From Virgibacillus halotolerans (GTDB taxonomy: Bacteria; Bacillota; Bacilli; Bacillales; Amphibacillaceae): a DNA stretch of 64,000 bases. The DNA lies in assembly GCF_016908515.1 (NCBI RefSeq), contig NZ_JAFBEA010000002.1, positions 455,705 to 519,704 on the forward strand, given 5' to 3'. Both the position numbers and the translations under genes were made by a program. The notes beneath the pieces are model-generated. The model did not search any database and was not told the origin of the DNA. It was given only the letters and a program-made list of their open reading frames with translations. Positions within the stretch are counted from its first letter, which is position 1. Each line of letters starts with the position of its first letter. Shown piece after piece: positions 54,430 to 63,906 of the stretch.

Positions 54430-55050
54430 ATGAAGTTAACTGTAAATAACTCGATACAATGGTTTTTAAAAGCAAATGAAAAAATGCAGGAAAACAAGGA
54501 ATATCTCACATTGCTGGATAAGAAAATAGGGGATAGTGACCATGGTATTAACATGGCACGTGGATTTCAAGAAGTAGCTAATAAATTGCCAACACAGGAT
54601 TATGCATCGGTTTCAGACGTATTGAAGGACGTGGCAATGACCTTGATGTCTAAAGTGGGGGGTGCTGCTGGGCCGTTATATGGCACGATATTTTTAAAAA
54701 TGTCCACGGCAGTTAAAGGGACAGACCCCGTAGATTATCAAACATTTACGAACGGACTTGAAGAAGGTCTAGTAGGAGTTAAACAGCGCGGTAAGGCTGA
54801 CGTGGGTGAAAAAACACTTGTTGACGTGTGGGCACCAGTTGTGGATTTCTTCAAACAAGGAGTCGATTTCCAGGCAGATCAGCTAGTTGAAACTGCCGAG
54901 AATGCGATGGACAATACAAAGGATATACAAGCGAGTAAAGGCAGAGCGGCTTATTTTAAGGAAAAATCAATTGGGCATATTGATCCAGGCTCCACTTCAT
55001 CTTTTTATATTTTTGAAGCACTAGCAGAAGTAATTAGGGAGGGGGAGTAG
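54430..55050 (+). CDS. dhaL: PEP-dependent dihydroxyacetone kinase, ADP-binding DhaL subunit
   Basis: A 206-residue DhaL. KIGDSDHGINMARG (near residues 31-44) holds the magnesium-binding aspartates, VGGAAGPLYGT the nucleotide loop, and GHIDPGSTSS the C-terminal motif. It carries ADP that is rephosphorylated by DhaM. AAGGAGGAGG precedes the ATG. Confidence 0.95.
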   Translation: MKLTVNNSIQWFLKANEKMQENKEYLTLLDKKIGDSDHGINMARGFQEVANKLPTQDYASVSDVLKDVAMTLMSKVGGAAGPLYGTIFLKMSTAVKGTDPVDYQTFTNGLEEGLVGVKQRGKADVGEKTLVDVWAPVVDFFKQGVDFQADQLVETAENAMDNTKDIQASKGRAAYFKEKSIGHIDPGSTSSFYIFEALAEVIREGE

Positions 55051-55052
55051 AA

Positions 55053-55433
55053 TTGGCTGATGTAGGTATTGTGTTGATATCCCATAGCCCTAAAATAGCA
55101 GCGGGAATAAAGGATATTATTCGTCAAGTCATTACCGAAGTTCCGATTGAAACAGCAGGCGGTACAGATGAAAATGAAATTGGAACAAATATTGATAAAA
55201 TCTTAAATGCGATGGAAGCGGCTGATACTGGGAAAGGCGTATTGCTATTTTATGACATTGGCAGTGCGAAAATGAACGCAGAAATGGCAATTGAAATGTC
55301 AGAAAAGGAAAATAGCATGTTGATCGATGCGCCATTGGTCGAAGGTTCTTACGTTGCTGCAGTAGAAGCAGGAATGGGGAAAAGTTTACAAGAAGTCCAT
55401 GACGCTGTAATTAAATCATTTTCTAAAAGATAG
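55053..55433 (+). CDS. dhaM: Dihydroxyacetone kinase phosphotransferase subunit DhaM
   Basis: A 126-residue EIIA-Man-fold protein without the HPr and EI domains of the Escherichia coli form. The phosphorylated histidine is His-11 in VLISHSPKIA. It passes phosphate from HPr to ADP on DhaL. The start is TTG, two bases after the dhaL stop, with GGGAGGGGG before it. Confidence 0.92.
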   Translation: MADVGIVLISHSPKIAAGIKDIIRQVITEVPIETAGGTDENEIGTNIDKILNAMEAADTGKGVLLFYDIGSAKMNAEMAIEMSEKENSMLIDAPLVEGSYVAAVEAGMGKSLQEVHDAVIKSFSKR

Positions 55434-55441
55434 CAATAAAC

Positions 55442-55477
55442 AAAGCCTTGTCCAGAAAAAATCTGACAAGGCTTTTT
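55442..55477. terminator. Bidirectional terminator between dhaM and yitT-type gene
   Basis: A perfect 11-bp stem (55442-55452 with 55465-55475), followed by TT on the plus strand. It serves two convergent genes. Confidence 0.85.
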
Positions 55478-55483
55478 GCTGCA

Positions 55484-56356
55484 TTACAATTTTTGTCCGT
55501 AATATTTATCGAGTGAGAACCCACGCCCGAGGATTTCAGAGGCGTTAATAAATATGGCGAAGGTGGATGGCTCCTCTTTTTGCAGAATCCGTTTTAACTG
55601 TACTGCTTCCGGTTGCTCTGTCACACATAAAATCATGGTGCGCTGCTCATTAGAATAACCGCCAACAGAACGGACTTTTGTTAAACCACGATCAACATTA
55701 TCGTGAATGAGTCCTTGGATCTTATCCTCATCATCTGTGATGATTAATATCAATTTTGTGGCAGCTGTTCTTAATTGTACGGTGTCGATAGCTTTACTCG
55801 TAATAAAAATACAGATTAAGGCAAATAAAGTGAGCTCTAAATTAAATACGATAATGGAAGCTATGACAACAAACCCGTCCACAATCAATTGGGAATAGCC
55901 ACTTGAAAGCCCGGTGAACTTTTTCACAACCTGGGCAATGGCTGCCGTTCCCCCGGTGGAGCCACCACCTTTATAGACAATTCCAAGTCCTGCACCAAGA
56001 ACAATGCCACCGTAAAGTGCTCCTAAGAAAGGATTGGTAATGGTATATGGTATATTAGCGCTTAGGAAAATAATAAATGGCACCCAAAACGTACCGACCA
56101 ATGTTTTACCGCTGAAATCTTTTCCCATCGCAATCCAGCCAATAATAAAGATGGGGAGATTAATAATGACTTGCGTGAGCGCTGGGCTTAGACCATACAT
56201 TTCAAATAATATCGTACTAACTCCAGAAATTCCTCCAGCGGCAAGTTTTGATGGTAATAAAAATATATTATAGGCAAGTCCAACCAATGTTGCCCCCACA
56301 ATAATCTGTAAGTATTCATACAAGGTGCTGTTCTGTTTAAATAATGATCTATTCAT
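55484..56356 (-). CDS. YitT family membrane protein (DUF161/DUF2179)
   Basis: A 290-residue protein with five or six membrane segments and a soluble C-terminal DUF2179 domain (about residues 215-285). YNIFLLPSKLAAGGISGVSTI and GGSTGGTAAIAQ are typical. B. subtilis has several such proteins of unclear role, possibly transport. It is read toward dhaM and ends at a shared terminator. Confidence 0.9.
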   Translation of the reverse strand: MNRSLFKQNSTLYEYLQIIVGATLVGLAYNIFLLPSKLAAGGISGVSTILFEMYGLSPALTQVIINLPIFIIGWIAMGKDFSGKTLVGTFWVPFIIFLSANIPYTITNPFLGALYGGIVLGAGLGIVYKGGGSTGGTAAIAQVVKKFTGLSSGYSQLIVDGFVVIASIIVFNLELTLFALICIFITSKAIDTVQLRTAATKLILIITDDEDKIQGLIHDNVDRGLTKVRSVGGYSNEQRTMILCVTEQPEAVQLKRILQKEEPSTFAIFINASEILGRGFSLDKYYGQKL

Positions 56357-56444
56357 GATGTTGTCCGAATTCCTTTCTAATGCATACTGCTATCATCTTA
56401 TCATTGGAAGGACATCCAGTAAATATGCCTAAAGAAATCAATTG

Positions 56445-56473
56445 GTATATTGTATGTTTTTATTCAAATAATA
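56445..56473 (+). promoter_or_regulatory. Candidate sigma-G promoter of the SASP gene
   Basis: GTATA (56445-56449) and AATAATA (56467-56473) are spaced by 17 bases, close to the sigma-G pattern GHATR and CATNHTA. A 7-bp hairpin TGAACAG/CTGTTCA (56478-56484 with 56491-56497) follows in the leader. Confidence 0.45.
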
Positions 56474-56520
56474 AACCTGAACAGGGTTTTCTGTTCAACT
56501 ACCCCGAGGAGTGATTAACG

Positions 56521-56724
56521 ATGGCAGACAGCAATGACAGAAATGAATTGTTAGTGCCTGGAGCGGAAAATGCAGTGGACAAGATGAAGGAAGAAGTCGC
56601 AAATGAATTCGACGTTGAACTTGGAGCTGATACAACTGCACGTGAAAACGGATCGGTGGGTGGCGAGATGGTCAAACGTATGATCAAGATCGCCGAAGAA
56701 AGTATGGAAAGTCGAAACAAATAG
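56521..56724 (+). CDS. Small acid-soluble spore protein, alpha/beta type
   Basis: A 67-residue SASP. It has the GPR-protease region EVANEFDVELGADTTAREN and the second conserved block GSVGGEMVKRMI. These proteins coat spore DNA and protect it from UV and heat, then are degraded at germination. GAGGAGTG precedes the ATG. A likely sigma-G promoter and a strong terminator show that it is a single-gene unit. Confidence 0.95.
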   Translation: MADSNDRNELLVPGAENAVDKMKEEVANEFDVELGADTTARENGSVGGEMVKRMIKIAEESMESRNK

Positions 56725-56736
56725 GTAGAGAAAATG

Positions 56737-56769
56737 CGCCAATGCATCAATGTATTGGCGTGTTTTTTT
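56737..56769 (+). terminator. Rho-independent terminator after the SASP gene
   Basis: A 10-bp stem with one G-T pair (56737-56746 with 56751-56760), loop TCAA, followed by TGTTTTTTT. Confidence 0.9.
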
Positions 56770-56922
56770 CGTGTGTACATCAATCTTAGTATTTTTAAAA
56801 TAGTAAAAGCATCTATCTTTATACCTGTCAATATGGTAAAATCATTCATTATCCGAATATTGATTGTAAATGTAAGTGTCAATAGACAGAATAATGTAAA
56901 TACATATAAGGGGGAAATTCAA

Positions 56923-57897
56923 GTGAAGACTTTAGAAAGAATTAGTAATTTTGCGGGAAATACATTTGCAATTTGGGTTATTCTATTTGCTGTTTTAAGT
57001 TTCTTCCTACCAGGTGGTTTTACATGGATTGCGCCGCATATATCACTCCTGTTAGGTGTGATCATGTTCGGGATGGGACTAACGCTAACTTTAGGTGATT
57101 TTAAATCTGTATTTAAGGCACCAAAAAGTGTTTTCGTAGCTGTTTTGGCTCAGTACATCATCATGCCTTTACTTGCGTTGGGACTTGCTACTTTATTTCA
57201 GCTTTCTCCTGAGGTTGCTGTGGGCGTGATCTTGGTCGGCTGTTGTCCCGGTGGAACGGCATCCAATGTGATGACATTTCTGGCCAAAGGGAACACTGCT
57301 TTATCTGTATCGGCTACGGCAGTTTCAACATTGCTTGCACCCATTTTAACACCCGCTTTAACCTTGTTGCTTGCGAGTAAATGGCTGCCAGTTTCTGCAG
57401 GAGATATGTTTATGTCGATTGTCAAAATTGTTTTGCTACCGATTATTTTAGGCATCATTGTTCGTCTGTTATTTAGTAAACAGGTAGATAAAAGTGTTGC
57501 GGTTTTACCACTTGTTTCTGTAATAGGGATTGTTGCAGTAGCTGCAGCAGTTGTATCTATCAACACAGAATCTATTGTTAAATCAGGTTTGCTGATTTTC
57601 TTTGTGGTCGTCCTGCATAACGTATTAGGACTTGCCCTTGGTTTTCTATTATCAAAATTAATCAAATTGGATTTCGCAGATCAAAAAGCGATTTCTATAG
57701 AAGTTGGGATGCAGAACTCCGGACTTGCATCTTCATTAGCCCTGGCCCACTTTGCGCCGATAGCTGCGGTACCTGGTGCCCTATTTAGTGTTTGGCATAA
57801 TATCTCCGGTCCTTTACTTGCAACCTGGTGGGGTAAAAGAAGTGAACAGGCTGAAGCTGATGGAGATGATCTGAACAATTTGGAAAGGAAGATTTAA
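56923..57897 (+). CDS. Bile acid:sodium symporter (BASS) family protein, YocS-like
   Basis: A 324-residue membrane protein with about nine segments. VGCCPGGTASNVMTFLAKGN and EVGMQNSGLASSLALAHF are the paired discontinuous-helix motifs of the BASS family, which carries organic anions or ketoacids with sodium. The substrate is unknown. The GTG at 56923 lies 6 bases after AAGGGGGAA and gives a normal N-terminus; the open frame further upstream has no ribosome site. Confidence 0.88.
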   Translation: MKTLERISNFAGNTFAIWVILFAVLSFFLPGGFTWIAPHISLLLGVIMFGMGLTLTLGDFKSVFKAPKSVFVAVLAQYIIMPLLALGLATLFQLSPEVAVGVILVGCCPGGTASNVMTFLAKGNTALSVSATAVSTLLAPILTPALTLLLASKWLPVSAGDMFMSIVKIVLLPIILGIIVRLLFSKQVDKSVAVLPLVSVIGIVAVAAAVVSINTESIVKSGLLIFFVVVLHNVLGLALGFLLSKLIKLDFADQKAISIEVGMQNSGLASSLALAHFAPIAAVPGALFSVWHNISGPLLATWWGKRSEQAEADGDDLNNLERKI

Positions 57898-57900
57898 TGC

Positions 57901-58683
57901 ATGTTAAAAGCAATACTATTTGATTTGGATGATACTCTGTTGTGGGATGAAAAAAGCATAAAGGCAGCGATGGAAGTGACCTGTGAAATGGTCCATGAAA
58001 AATATGGCATACTTCCAGAGGTAGTGGAAGAAAAGGTGCGGGAAAATGCCCGTGCCATCTATGCAACTTATGATACGTATACATTTACCCAAATGATTGG
58101 TATAAACCCGTTTGAAGGGCTCTGGGGTAATTTTGCCGATAAAGGAGCGGATTTCCAGCGATTGCATGATTTGGTCCCTGGTTATCGAAAAGAAGTGTGG
58201 CGTAAGAGTTTACAGGATCTGGGAATAGAGGATATAGGATTTGGTGATGAATTAGCAGAAACCTTTCCAAAAGCACGTAAAAGTCATCAATACATTTATG
58301 AAGATACGTTCAAAGTATTGGATCAACTAAAAGGAAAGTATCAATTACTCATGCTTACGAATGGTTCCCCTGAGTTGCAACGTACCAAACTGGCAATTAC
58401 GCCTGAACTGGTACCTTATTTTCAGCATATTGTTATTTCTGGAGATTATGGAAAAGGAAAGCCAGACCAGGGGATTTTTAAACATGCTTTAGAGCTGCTT
58501 TCCGTTAGCAAGGACGAGGCTTTGATGGTTGGTGATAACCTGATGACGGATATTCTCGGTGCATCGCGAACAGGCATCAAATCGGTTTGGATTAACCGAC
58601 ACCAAAGGAAGCATGGGGAAGTAGCGCCAACTTATGAGGTTTCAAACCTAGAAGCATTATTGCCTATTATTGAAAAACTGTAA
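57901..58683 (+). CDS. HAD-superfamily hydrolase
   Basis: A 260-residue HAD hydrolase with a helical cap. Motif I is FDLDDTLLW (7-15), motif II is LMLTNGSPE, and motifs III and IV are GKGKPDQGIFK and VGDNLMTDILGA. It would dephosphorylate a small metabolite. The substrate is unknown. It begins 3 bases after the transporter stop, so the two are probably cotranscribed. A strong terminator follows. Confidence 0.88.
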   Translation: MLKAILFDLDDTLLWDEKSIKAAMEVTCEMVHEKYGILPEVVEEKVRENARAIYATYDTYTFTQMIGINPFEGLWGNFADKGADFQRLHDLVPGYRKEVWRKSLQDLGIEDIGFGDELAETFPKARKSHQYIYEDTFKVLDQLKGKYQLLMLTNGSPELQRTKLAITPELVPYFQHIVISGDYGKGKPDQGIFKHALELLSVSKDEALMVGDNLMTDILGASRTGIKSVWINRHQRKHGEVAPTYEVSNLEALLPIIEKL

Positions 58684-58697
58684 GACGAATGAACAGG

Positions 58698-58746
58698 AGA
58701 AGGCACACAGCCATTTTACCAAGCTGTGTGCCTTCTTCTGTTTTTT
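58698..58746 (+). terminator. Rho-independent terminator after the HAD hydrolase gene
   Basis: A perfect 14-bp stem (58698-58711 with 58723-58736), extended by further pairs, followed by TCTGTTTTTT. Confidence 0.92.
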
Positions 58747-58814
58747 ATACATTGTTGTTGATAAAAACCGCGACGTAAGAGCTGGTTGATTGCCAAAAAC
58801 GTGTGCTGTTTGCT

Positions 58815-58930
58815 GCCGCCCGGGATCGCGATCCGGGCAGATCTTTCTACGGGCACGGCCTCATCCCCCTTGCCCCGGCAAGGGGGATGCCGATGATGTC
58901 CGTAAAGGACGGTTTTAGTCGGCCTTCATG
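58815..58930. repeat. GC-rich palindromic segment next to copy D
   Basis: GGATCGCGATCC (58823-58834) is a perfect palindrome inside CCCGG/CCGGG flanks. CATCCCCCTTGCC (58862-58874) and GGCAAGGGGGATG (58877-58889) form a perfect 13-bp hairpin. CTACGGGCACGGCC resembles the start of copy B. It is probably a degenerate or rearranged repeat. Confidence 0.55.
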
Positions 58931-58945
58931 CCAACCACTTTGCCA

Positions 58946-59061
58946 GCAGCCCGAATACACGGAGACTCCTGGGGGAGATAAGGCCTAGGTGAGACCCCAC
59001 AGTGCGTTAGCACGAGGAGGCTCATCAGCCGCCCCCGGAAAGCGAAGTGTATTCGGGCTGC
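58946..59061. repeat. Intergenic palindromic repeat, copy D (uninterrupted)
   Basis: GCAGCCCGAATACAC (58946-58960) and GTGTATTCGGGCTGC (59047-59061) are a perfect 15-bp inverted repeat. The interior holds GGTGAGACCCCACAGTGCG, CACGAGGAGGCTCATCAGCC and CCCGGAAAGCG. It is in the opposite orientation to copy A and shows the intact form of the site used by the element at 15880. Confidence 0.85.
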
Positions 59062-59178
59062 GTCCGGCTGAGTAACTGTCCCATTATCAGCGCTTCAAAT
59101 CTGACATGGATAGAAGTAACAATCGCAGTTTATCCTTACTTATGGGATTCATTACTTAGAAAAACAACAAACAATTGT

Positions 59179-60765
59179 TTATAAATCAATCGCAATGACA
59201 TCATTAATTTCGTTCAGCTCTACCAATGCTTGGAGCGCATCATCATCTGCGTGACGATCCGTTTTCAAGAGCATGATGGCTTCGCCGCCGACATCTGATC
59301 GATCTACCTGCATTGTAGCAATGTTGACATCATGTTCTGCCAGCAAGGCCCCCATCTTTCCGATGACGCCAGGCTGATCCTGATGATGAATGACAACAAT
59401 ATGACCAACTGGTGTTACATCAACACTGTAATTGTCTACTTTTACAATCCTTGGGCCTAATCCATTTAATAACGTTCCTGAAACACGTCTCTTGCCGGAT
59501 TGTGTTGTCACTTCTACAGTAATCAGGTTGGTAAATCCTTTTGCTCTGGAAGTCTTAATTTCATTTATTTTAATTCCCTTTTTATCTGCAAGGTAAAGCG
59601 CATTTACATCGTTCACATGGTCACCAAGATGACGTTTCAACAGCCCTTTGACTGTATTTCTAGTTAAGGGTGCAATTTCGACCTCGGATAATGCTCCTGA
59701 ATATGAAATATTAATTTCTGTTGCTACTTCTTGCGCCAAGTCGATCAAAAATGTTCCCAGTTTCTCAGCTAAATCAAAGTAGGGTTCAATGGTGCTCATA
59801 ATATCACTTGGAACAGATGACAGGTTAACCGGGTTTTGGACGACACCTCCTGTTAAGAACCGGACAACGTCCTTACCTGCATCAATCGCAACACTTTCCT
59901 GTGCCTCAATTGTGCTAGCTCCTAAATGGGGTGTTGCAATCACTTGCGGTAATTCCAACAATTTGTTGTCTAGAAATGGTTCTTCTTCAAAAACGTCCAA
60001 GGCGGCACCCGCTACCTTACCTGAAACAATTGCATCATATAGGGCTTCCTCATCAATAATCCCGCCACGAGCACAGTTGACTATTTGTACACCGGGTTTC
60101 ATGGATTCAAATGCTTCTGCATTAATCATATGCCTGGTTTCTTTCAACAGAGGTGTATGTACTGTAATGAAGTCAGCCTGTTGCAACACATCTTCGACAG
60201 TACCATAATCGACTCCCATTTTTTCCGCCTTTTCCTCCGTTAAAAATGGATCATAGGCAATCACATTCATGCGTTGTCCCTTTGCTCTGAAGGCAACCTC
60301 CGTACCAATTCTACCAAGACCAACAACGCCAAGTGTTTTATCTTTTAATTCCACACCGACGAACTTTTTGCGGTCCCACTGGCTGTTTTTTAACGCATGG
60401 TAGGCCTGTGGAATATTTCTGGAAAGGGACATGATCATTGCCATTGTATGTTCAGCAGCAGAATTCGTATTTCCATTTGGTGCATTCACAACGATGATAC
60501 CGTGTTCTGTGGCTGCTTCCAGATCAATATTATCAACGCCAACGCCTGCTCTGGCAATGATTTTCAGGCGGGTGGCTTTGCTGATTAATTCTCTGGTTAC
60601 CTGGGTTTGGCTTCTTACGATCAGTGCATCGAATTCACGAATACGTTCAGCCAACGCTTCCGGTGTCATCTCTGTATCGATGACGATATCGATATTTTCA
60701 GCTTGCTGTAGGGGATGAATTCCTTCTTCACTAAGTGGATCGCTAATTAAAACTTGAAATGTCAT
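59179..60765 (-). CDS. serA: D-3-phosphoglycerate dehydrogenase
   Basis: A 528-residue SerA of the long type. It has the NAD loop VGLGRIGTEVA (around 146-156), the catalytic His region TPHLGASTIEAQE, an intervening domain, and a C-terminal ACT domain with HHQDQPGVIGKMGALL for serine feedback. It makes 3-phosphohydroxypyruvate, the first step of serine synthesis. It starts two bases after the stop of the aminotransferase gene on the same strand. Confidence 0.95.
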   Translation of the reverse strand: MTFQVLISDPLSEEGIHPLQQAENIDIVIDTEMTPEALAERIREFDALIVRSQTQVTRELISKATRLKIIARAGVGVDNIDLEAATEHGIIVVNAPNGNTNSAAEHTMAMIMSLSRNIPQAYHALKNSQWDRKKFVGVELKDKTLGVVGLGRIGTEVAFRAKGQRMNVIAYDPFLTEEKAEKMGVDYGTVEDVLQQADFITVHTPLLKETRHMINAEAFESMKPGVQIVNCARGGIIDEEALYDAIVSGKVAGAALDVFEEEPFLDNKLLELPQVIATPHLGASTIEAQESVAIDAGKDVVRFLTGGVVQNPVNLSSVPSDIMSTIEPYFDLAEKLGTFLIDLAQEVATEINISYSGALSEVEIAPLTRNTVKGLLKRHLGDHVNDVNALYLADKKGIKINEIKTSRAKGFTNLITVEVTTQSGKRRVSGTLLNGLGPRIVKVDNYSVDVTPVGHIVVIHHQDQPGVIGKMGALLAEHDVNIATMQVDRSDVGGEAIMLLKTDRHADDDALQALVELNEINDVIAIDL

Positions 60766-60767
60766 GA

Positions 60768-61925
60768 TTAAACTTCCTCCTGTAGTAAATAAACTTCCTG
60801 CGCTGCTCTGGTAGCTTTACCTAGTTCAATGTTTTTGCCGACTTTCGTTAATGCAATTTCGATTATGCTGATTGTCTGTAATAAATCTGCCGGGGAACAA
60901 TAACCCATATGTCCAATTCGGAAAATTTTTCCTTTTAGGTGCTGCTGTCCGCCTGCCACAGACAAACCAAATTCCGCTTTTAGTACGCTTCTTAACGCCT
61001 CTGCCTCAAAGTCAGCCGGTTTGACCGCTGTAACAGTTGGTGATGCGGCATGATCATCGGTAAGCAATGGGATATCCAGTGCACGAAAAGCTGCGCGTGT
61101 CATATTCTTCATTAAGTTATGTCGCGCATAAACTTGATCTAGACCTTCTTCTGCCATAAGCTTTAATGCTTGCTCTAACCCGAATAAAAGGGAGACAGCA
61201 GGTGTAAATGGGGTGGCATCCTTAGCTAAATTATCCCGGTACTTTTTGAGATCTAGGTAAAAACGGGCTTGTTCATTTTCTTCAATTACCTGCCAAGCGC
61301 GTTCGCTCACAGCAATAAATGTCAATCCTGGTGGGAGCATCATTGCTTTTTGTGATCCTGTAACGAGTACATCAATGCCCCATTCATCCATCTTCGTTTC
61401 CACGCCACCAACGCAAGAAACGCCATCAACAACAAATAATGCATTACTGTTTTGTGAAACAACGGCGGCAAGCTCCTGAATTGGATTTAACACACCAGTA
61501 GATGTCTCGCAATAGGTAGAAAAGACAACTTTGATTTCCGGGTGTTCCTTTAAGTATGTTTTTATAGTGTCAGGATCTATAGCAGCACCCCATTCTACAT
61601 CATAACGGTGTACCGAAATATTATATGCTTTACAAATGCTATTGAATCGATCGCCAAAAGCGCCAGTAACGATGACGAGTACTTCATCACCCGGTTTTAC
61701 AGTGTTTACAACCGCTGCTTCTAGACCGGATGTACCACTTCCTGTAAGCATTAAAATATCCTGTGTCGTTCCGAATATCGGTTTCAATCCGGGTTTAATC
61801 CTTTGAATTAATGCGCTTGTTTCTTTTCCGCGATGGCCAATGATGGGCTGAATCGTGGCGCGTTCCACGCTTGGTGGAATTGGACTCGGACCGGGAATAC
61901 GAAGTATCTGTTGATCAGCTAGCAT
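60768..61925 (-). CDS. Class V aminotransferase, serine--pyruvate/alanine--glyoxylate type
   Basis: A 385-residue class V PLP enzyme. GPSPIPPSVERA (11-22) and the cofactor-lysine segment VTGSQKAMMLPPG (Lys near 193) are typical of alanine:glyoxylate and serine:pyruvate aminotransferases. It is not a standard SerC. Being coupled to serA, it may act as the phosphoserine transaminase, or link serine to hydroxypyruvate or glyoxylate. The GAGGAGAGA site precedes its ATG. Confidence 0.82.
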   Translation of the reverse strand: MLADQQILRIPGPSPIPPSVERATIQPIIGHRGKETSALIQRIKPGLKPIFGTTQDILMLTGSGTSGLEAAVVNTVKPGDEVLVIVTGAFGDRFNSICKAYNISVHRYDVEWGAAIDPDTIKTYLKEHPEIKVVFSTYCETSTGVLNPIQELAAVVSQNSNALFVVDGVSCVGGVETKMDEWGIDVLVTGSQKAMMLPPGLTFIAVSERAWQVIEENEQARFYLDLKKYRDNLAKDATPFTPAVSLLFGLEQALKLMAEEGLDQVYARHNLMKNMTRAAFRALDIPLLTDDHAASPTVTAVKPADFEAEALRSVLKAEFGLSVAGGQQHLKGKIFRIGHMGYCSPADLLQTISIIEIALTKVGKNIELGKATRAAQEVYLLQEEV

Positions 61926-62089
61926 AGTTACTCTCTCCTCTTTATAGGGGCGTCAGGCACCACCTTGTTTTCTAATGAATATCATACAATAGCTTTATTA
62001 CATTAATGAGGTAAATTTTAAATTCAGCATAGCAGATCTGCATAGGTTGTCAATGAATGTTGAAAAAAATGCAAATCGCTTCCAAATGG

Positions 62090-62103
62090 TGTAAACGCTT
62101 TAT
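62090..62103 (+). promoter_or_regulatory. cre-like site before ilvD
   Basis: TGTAAACGCTTTAT fits the cre consensus with one mismatch, 44 bases before the -35 box. An upstream place would suit CcpA activation, as known for the B. subtilis ilv operon. Confidence 0.4.
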
Positions 62104-62146
62104 GTATTGATATAAGTACATTCAATTTTTAAATAAAATTAATACA

Positions 62147-62175
62147 TTGAACTATTGAAAAATTAGTCCTATAAT
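62147..62175 (+). promoter_or_regulatory. Promoter of ilvD
   Basis: TTGAAC (62147-62152) and TATAAT (62170-62175) are spaced by 17 bases, 25 bases before the ATG. Confidence 0.75.
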
Positions 62176-62200
62176 AGTCAAAAAGAAGGGTGGGTTTCAG

Positions 62201-63886
62201 ATGGAAAAAGATTTACGCATAAAAAGTCATGTTTTTAGTGAAGGTGCCCTTAAAGCTCCAAACAGAGGGATGCTTCGTGCTGTAGGTGTAACTGATGAAG
62301 ATTTTAAAAAGCCGATGATTGGTATAGCCAGTACATGGAGCGAGGTTACCCCATGTAATATACATATTAACGATTTAGCTGTTAATGCAAAAGAAGGCGC
62401 AAGAGCAGCTGGTGGCGTACCGATGATTTTCAACACGATTACTGTTTCCGATGGTATTTCAATGGGGACACAGGGAATGCGTTATTCATTACCAAGCCGT
62501 GATTTAATCGCTGACTCAATAGAAACAGTCGTTGGGGCAGAGAATTTAGATGCATTCGTAGCAATTGGTGGCTGTGATAAGAACATTCCAGGCTGTATGA
62601 TCGCCATAGCCAATGCTGATGTTCCAGCAGTATTTGTTTATGGTGGTACAATCGCACCTGGTTCTTTACATGGAAAAGATATTGATCTCGTGTCGATTTT
62701 TGAAGGTGTTGGTAAGCACAATAACGGAGATATAGACGATGAAGAATTACGATCCATCGAATGTAATGCATGTCCGGGTGCAGGTTCTTGCGGTGGTATG
62801 TACACAGCAAATACGATGGCATCTGCTGTCGAAGCAATGGGCATGAGCCTGCCAGGCAGTTCATCCAACCCAGCAGTATCAAACTATAAACCACAGGATT
62901 GTGAAAAAGCGGGACGTGCTGTTTACAATTTACTTGATAAAGGAATTTATCCAAAAGATATCATGACGAAAGAGGCATTTGAAAATGCGATTACCGTCGT
63001 CATGGCACTTGGCGGATCCACAAATGCGATCTTGCATTTAATGGCAATTGCCCATGCAATCGAAATAGATTTAACATTGGAAGACTTTAATCGTATCCAG
63101 GAGAAAGTTCCACATCTTGCGGACTTAAGACCGAGTGGTAAATATGTTATGCAAGACCTGCATAATGCTGGTGGTGTACCTGCAGTAATGAAAATGCTTT
63201 ATGAAGCTGGTTATTTACATGGAGATTGTTTAACTGTTACAGGCAAAACAATTGCCGAAAACCTTGCCGAGGCGTCAGATCTTGTTGAAGGACAGGAGGT
63301 CATTATGCCGTTTGATAATCCGAAGCGTGCAGATGGTCCGCTAATTGTTCTAAAAGGTAATTTAGCGCCCGAGGGTGCCGTTGCGAAAGTGTCCGGTGTT
63401 AAAGTAAGCAGACATACAGGACCTGCTCGTGTGTTTGATACGGAAGAAGAAGCAACAGAAGCGGTCACACACGATAAAATTAAAGAAGGCGATGTGTTGG
63501 TTATCCGTCATGTCGGACCAAAAGGTGGACCAGGTATGCCGGAAATGCTATCCGTCTCATCCTTGTTAGTTGGAAAAGGCATGGGGGAAAAAGTAGCCTT
63601 ACTGACGGACGGCAGATTCTCTGGTGGTACACATGGCCTGGTTGTTGGACATATTGCCCCGGAAGCACAAGACGGTGGACCGATTGCTTTCCTAAAAGAA
63701 GGCGATGCAGTTACGATCGATTCCAGCAAGCGGGAAATTTCATTCGAAGTAACTGAAGCAGAGCTAGAACGTCGTAAAGAAGATTGGGTTGCACCACCAT
63801 TATATAAAAAAGGTGTGCTAGGTAAATACGTACACAATGTCGGAAGTTCTGCTAAAGGTGCAGTTACCGATTATTTAAATAGATAG
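62201..63886 (+). CDS. ilvD: Dihydroxy-acid dehydratase
   Basis: A 561-residue IlvD. The cluster-binding cysteines lie in [10 protein letters not shown] (around 121-130) and [16 protein letters not shown] (around 190-205), and the C-terminal [12 protein letters not shown] is a family signature. It dehydrates dihydroxy acids in the last shared step to valine, isoleucine and leucine precursors. It has its own promoter. An IS element begins about 20 bases after the stop. Confidence 0.97.
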   Translation: MEKDLRIKSHVFSEGALKAPNRGMLRAVGVTDEDFKKPMIGIASTWSEVTPCNIHINDLAVNAKEGARAAGGVPMIFNTITVSDGISMGTQGMRYSLPSRDLIADSIETVVGAENLDAFVAIGGCDKNIPGCMIAIANADVPAVFVYGGTIAPGSLHGKDIDLVSIFEGVGKHNNGDIDDEELRSIECNACPGAGSCGGMYTANTMASAVEAMGMSLPGSSSNPAVSNYKPQDCEKAGRAVYNLLDKGIYPKDIMTKEAFENAITVVMALGGSTNAILHLMAIAHAIEIDLTLEDFNRIQEKVPHLADLRPSGKYVMQDLHNAGGVPAVMKMLYEAGYLHGDCLTVTGKTIAENLAEASDLVEGQEVIMPFDNPKRADGPLIVLKGNLAPEGAVAKVSGVKVSRHTGPARVFDTEEEATEAVTHDKIKEGDVLVIRHVGPKGGPGMPEMLSVSSLLVGKGMGEKVALLTDGRFSGGTHGLVVGHIAPEAQDGGPIAFLKEGDAVTIDSSKREISFEVTEAELERRKEDWVAPPLYKKGVLGKYVHNVGSSAKGAVTDYLNR

Positions 63887-63906
63887 TGATAAGGACTCCA
63901 GTTTAA

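Noticed and set aside
56734..56922. N-terminal extension of the BASS transporter by 63 residues
   Set aside because: It starts inside the SASP terminator hairpin; GTG at 56923 has a proper ribosome site and family-like start.
58803..58988. Open reading frame of 61 codons
   Set aside because: It covers GC-rich hairpins and the repeat next to serA and is rich in Pro/Gly/Arg as expected from such DNA; no ribosome site.
61926..62146. T-box or amino-acid riboswitch between the aminotransferase gene and ilvD
   Set aside because: No T-box sequence (GGTGG-ACCGCG type) or known aptamer pattern was found on either strand.
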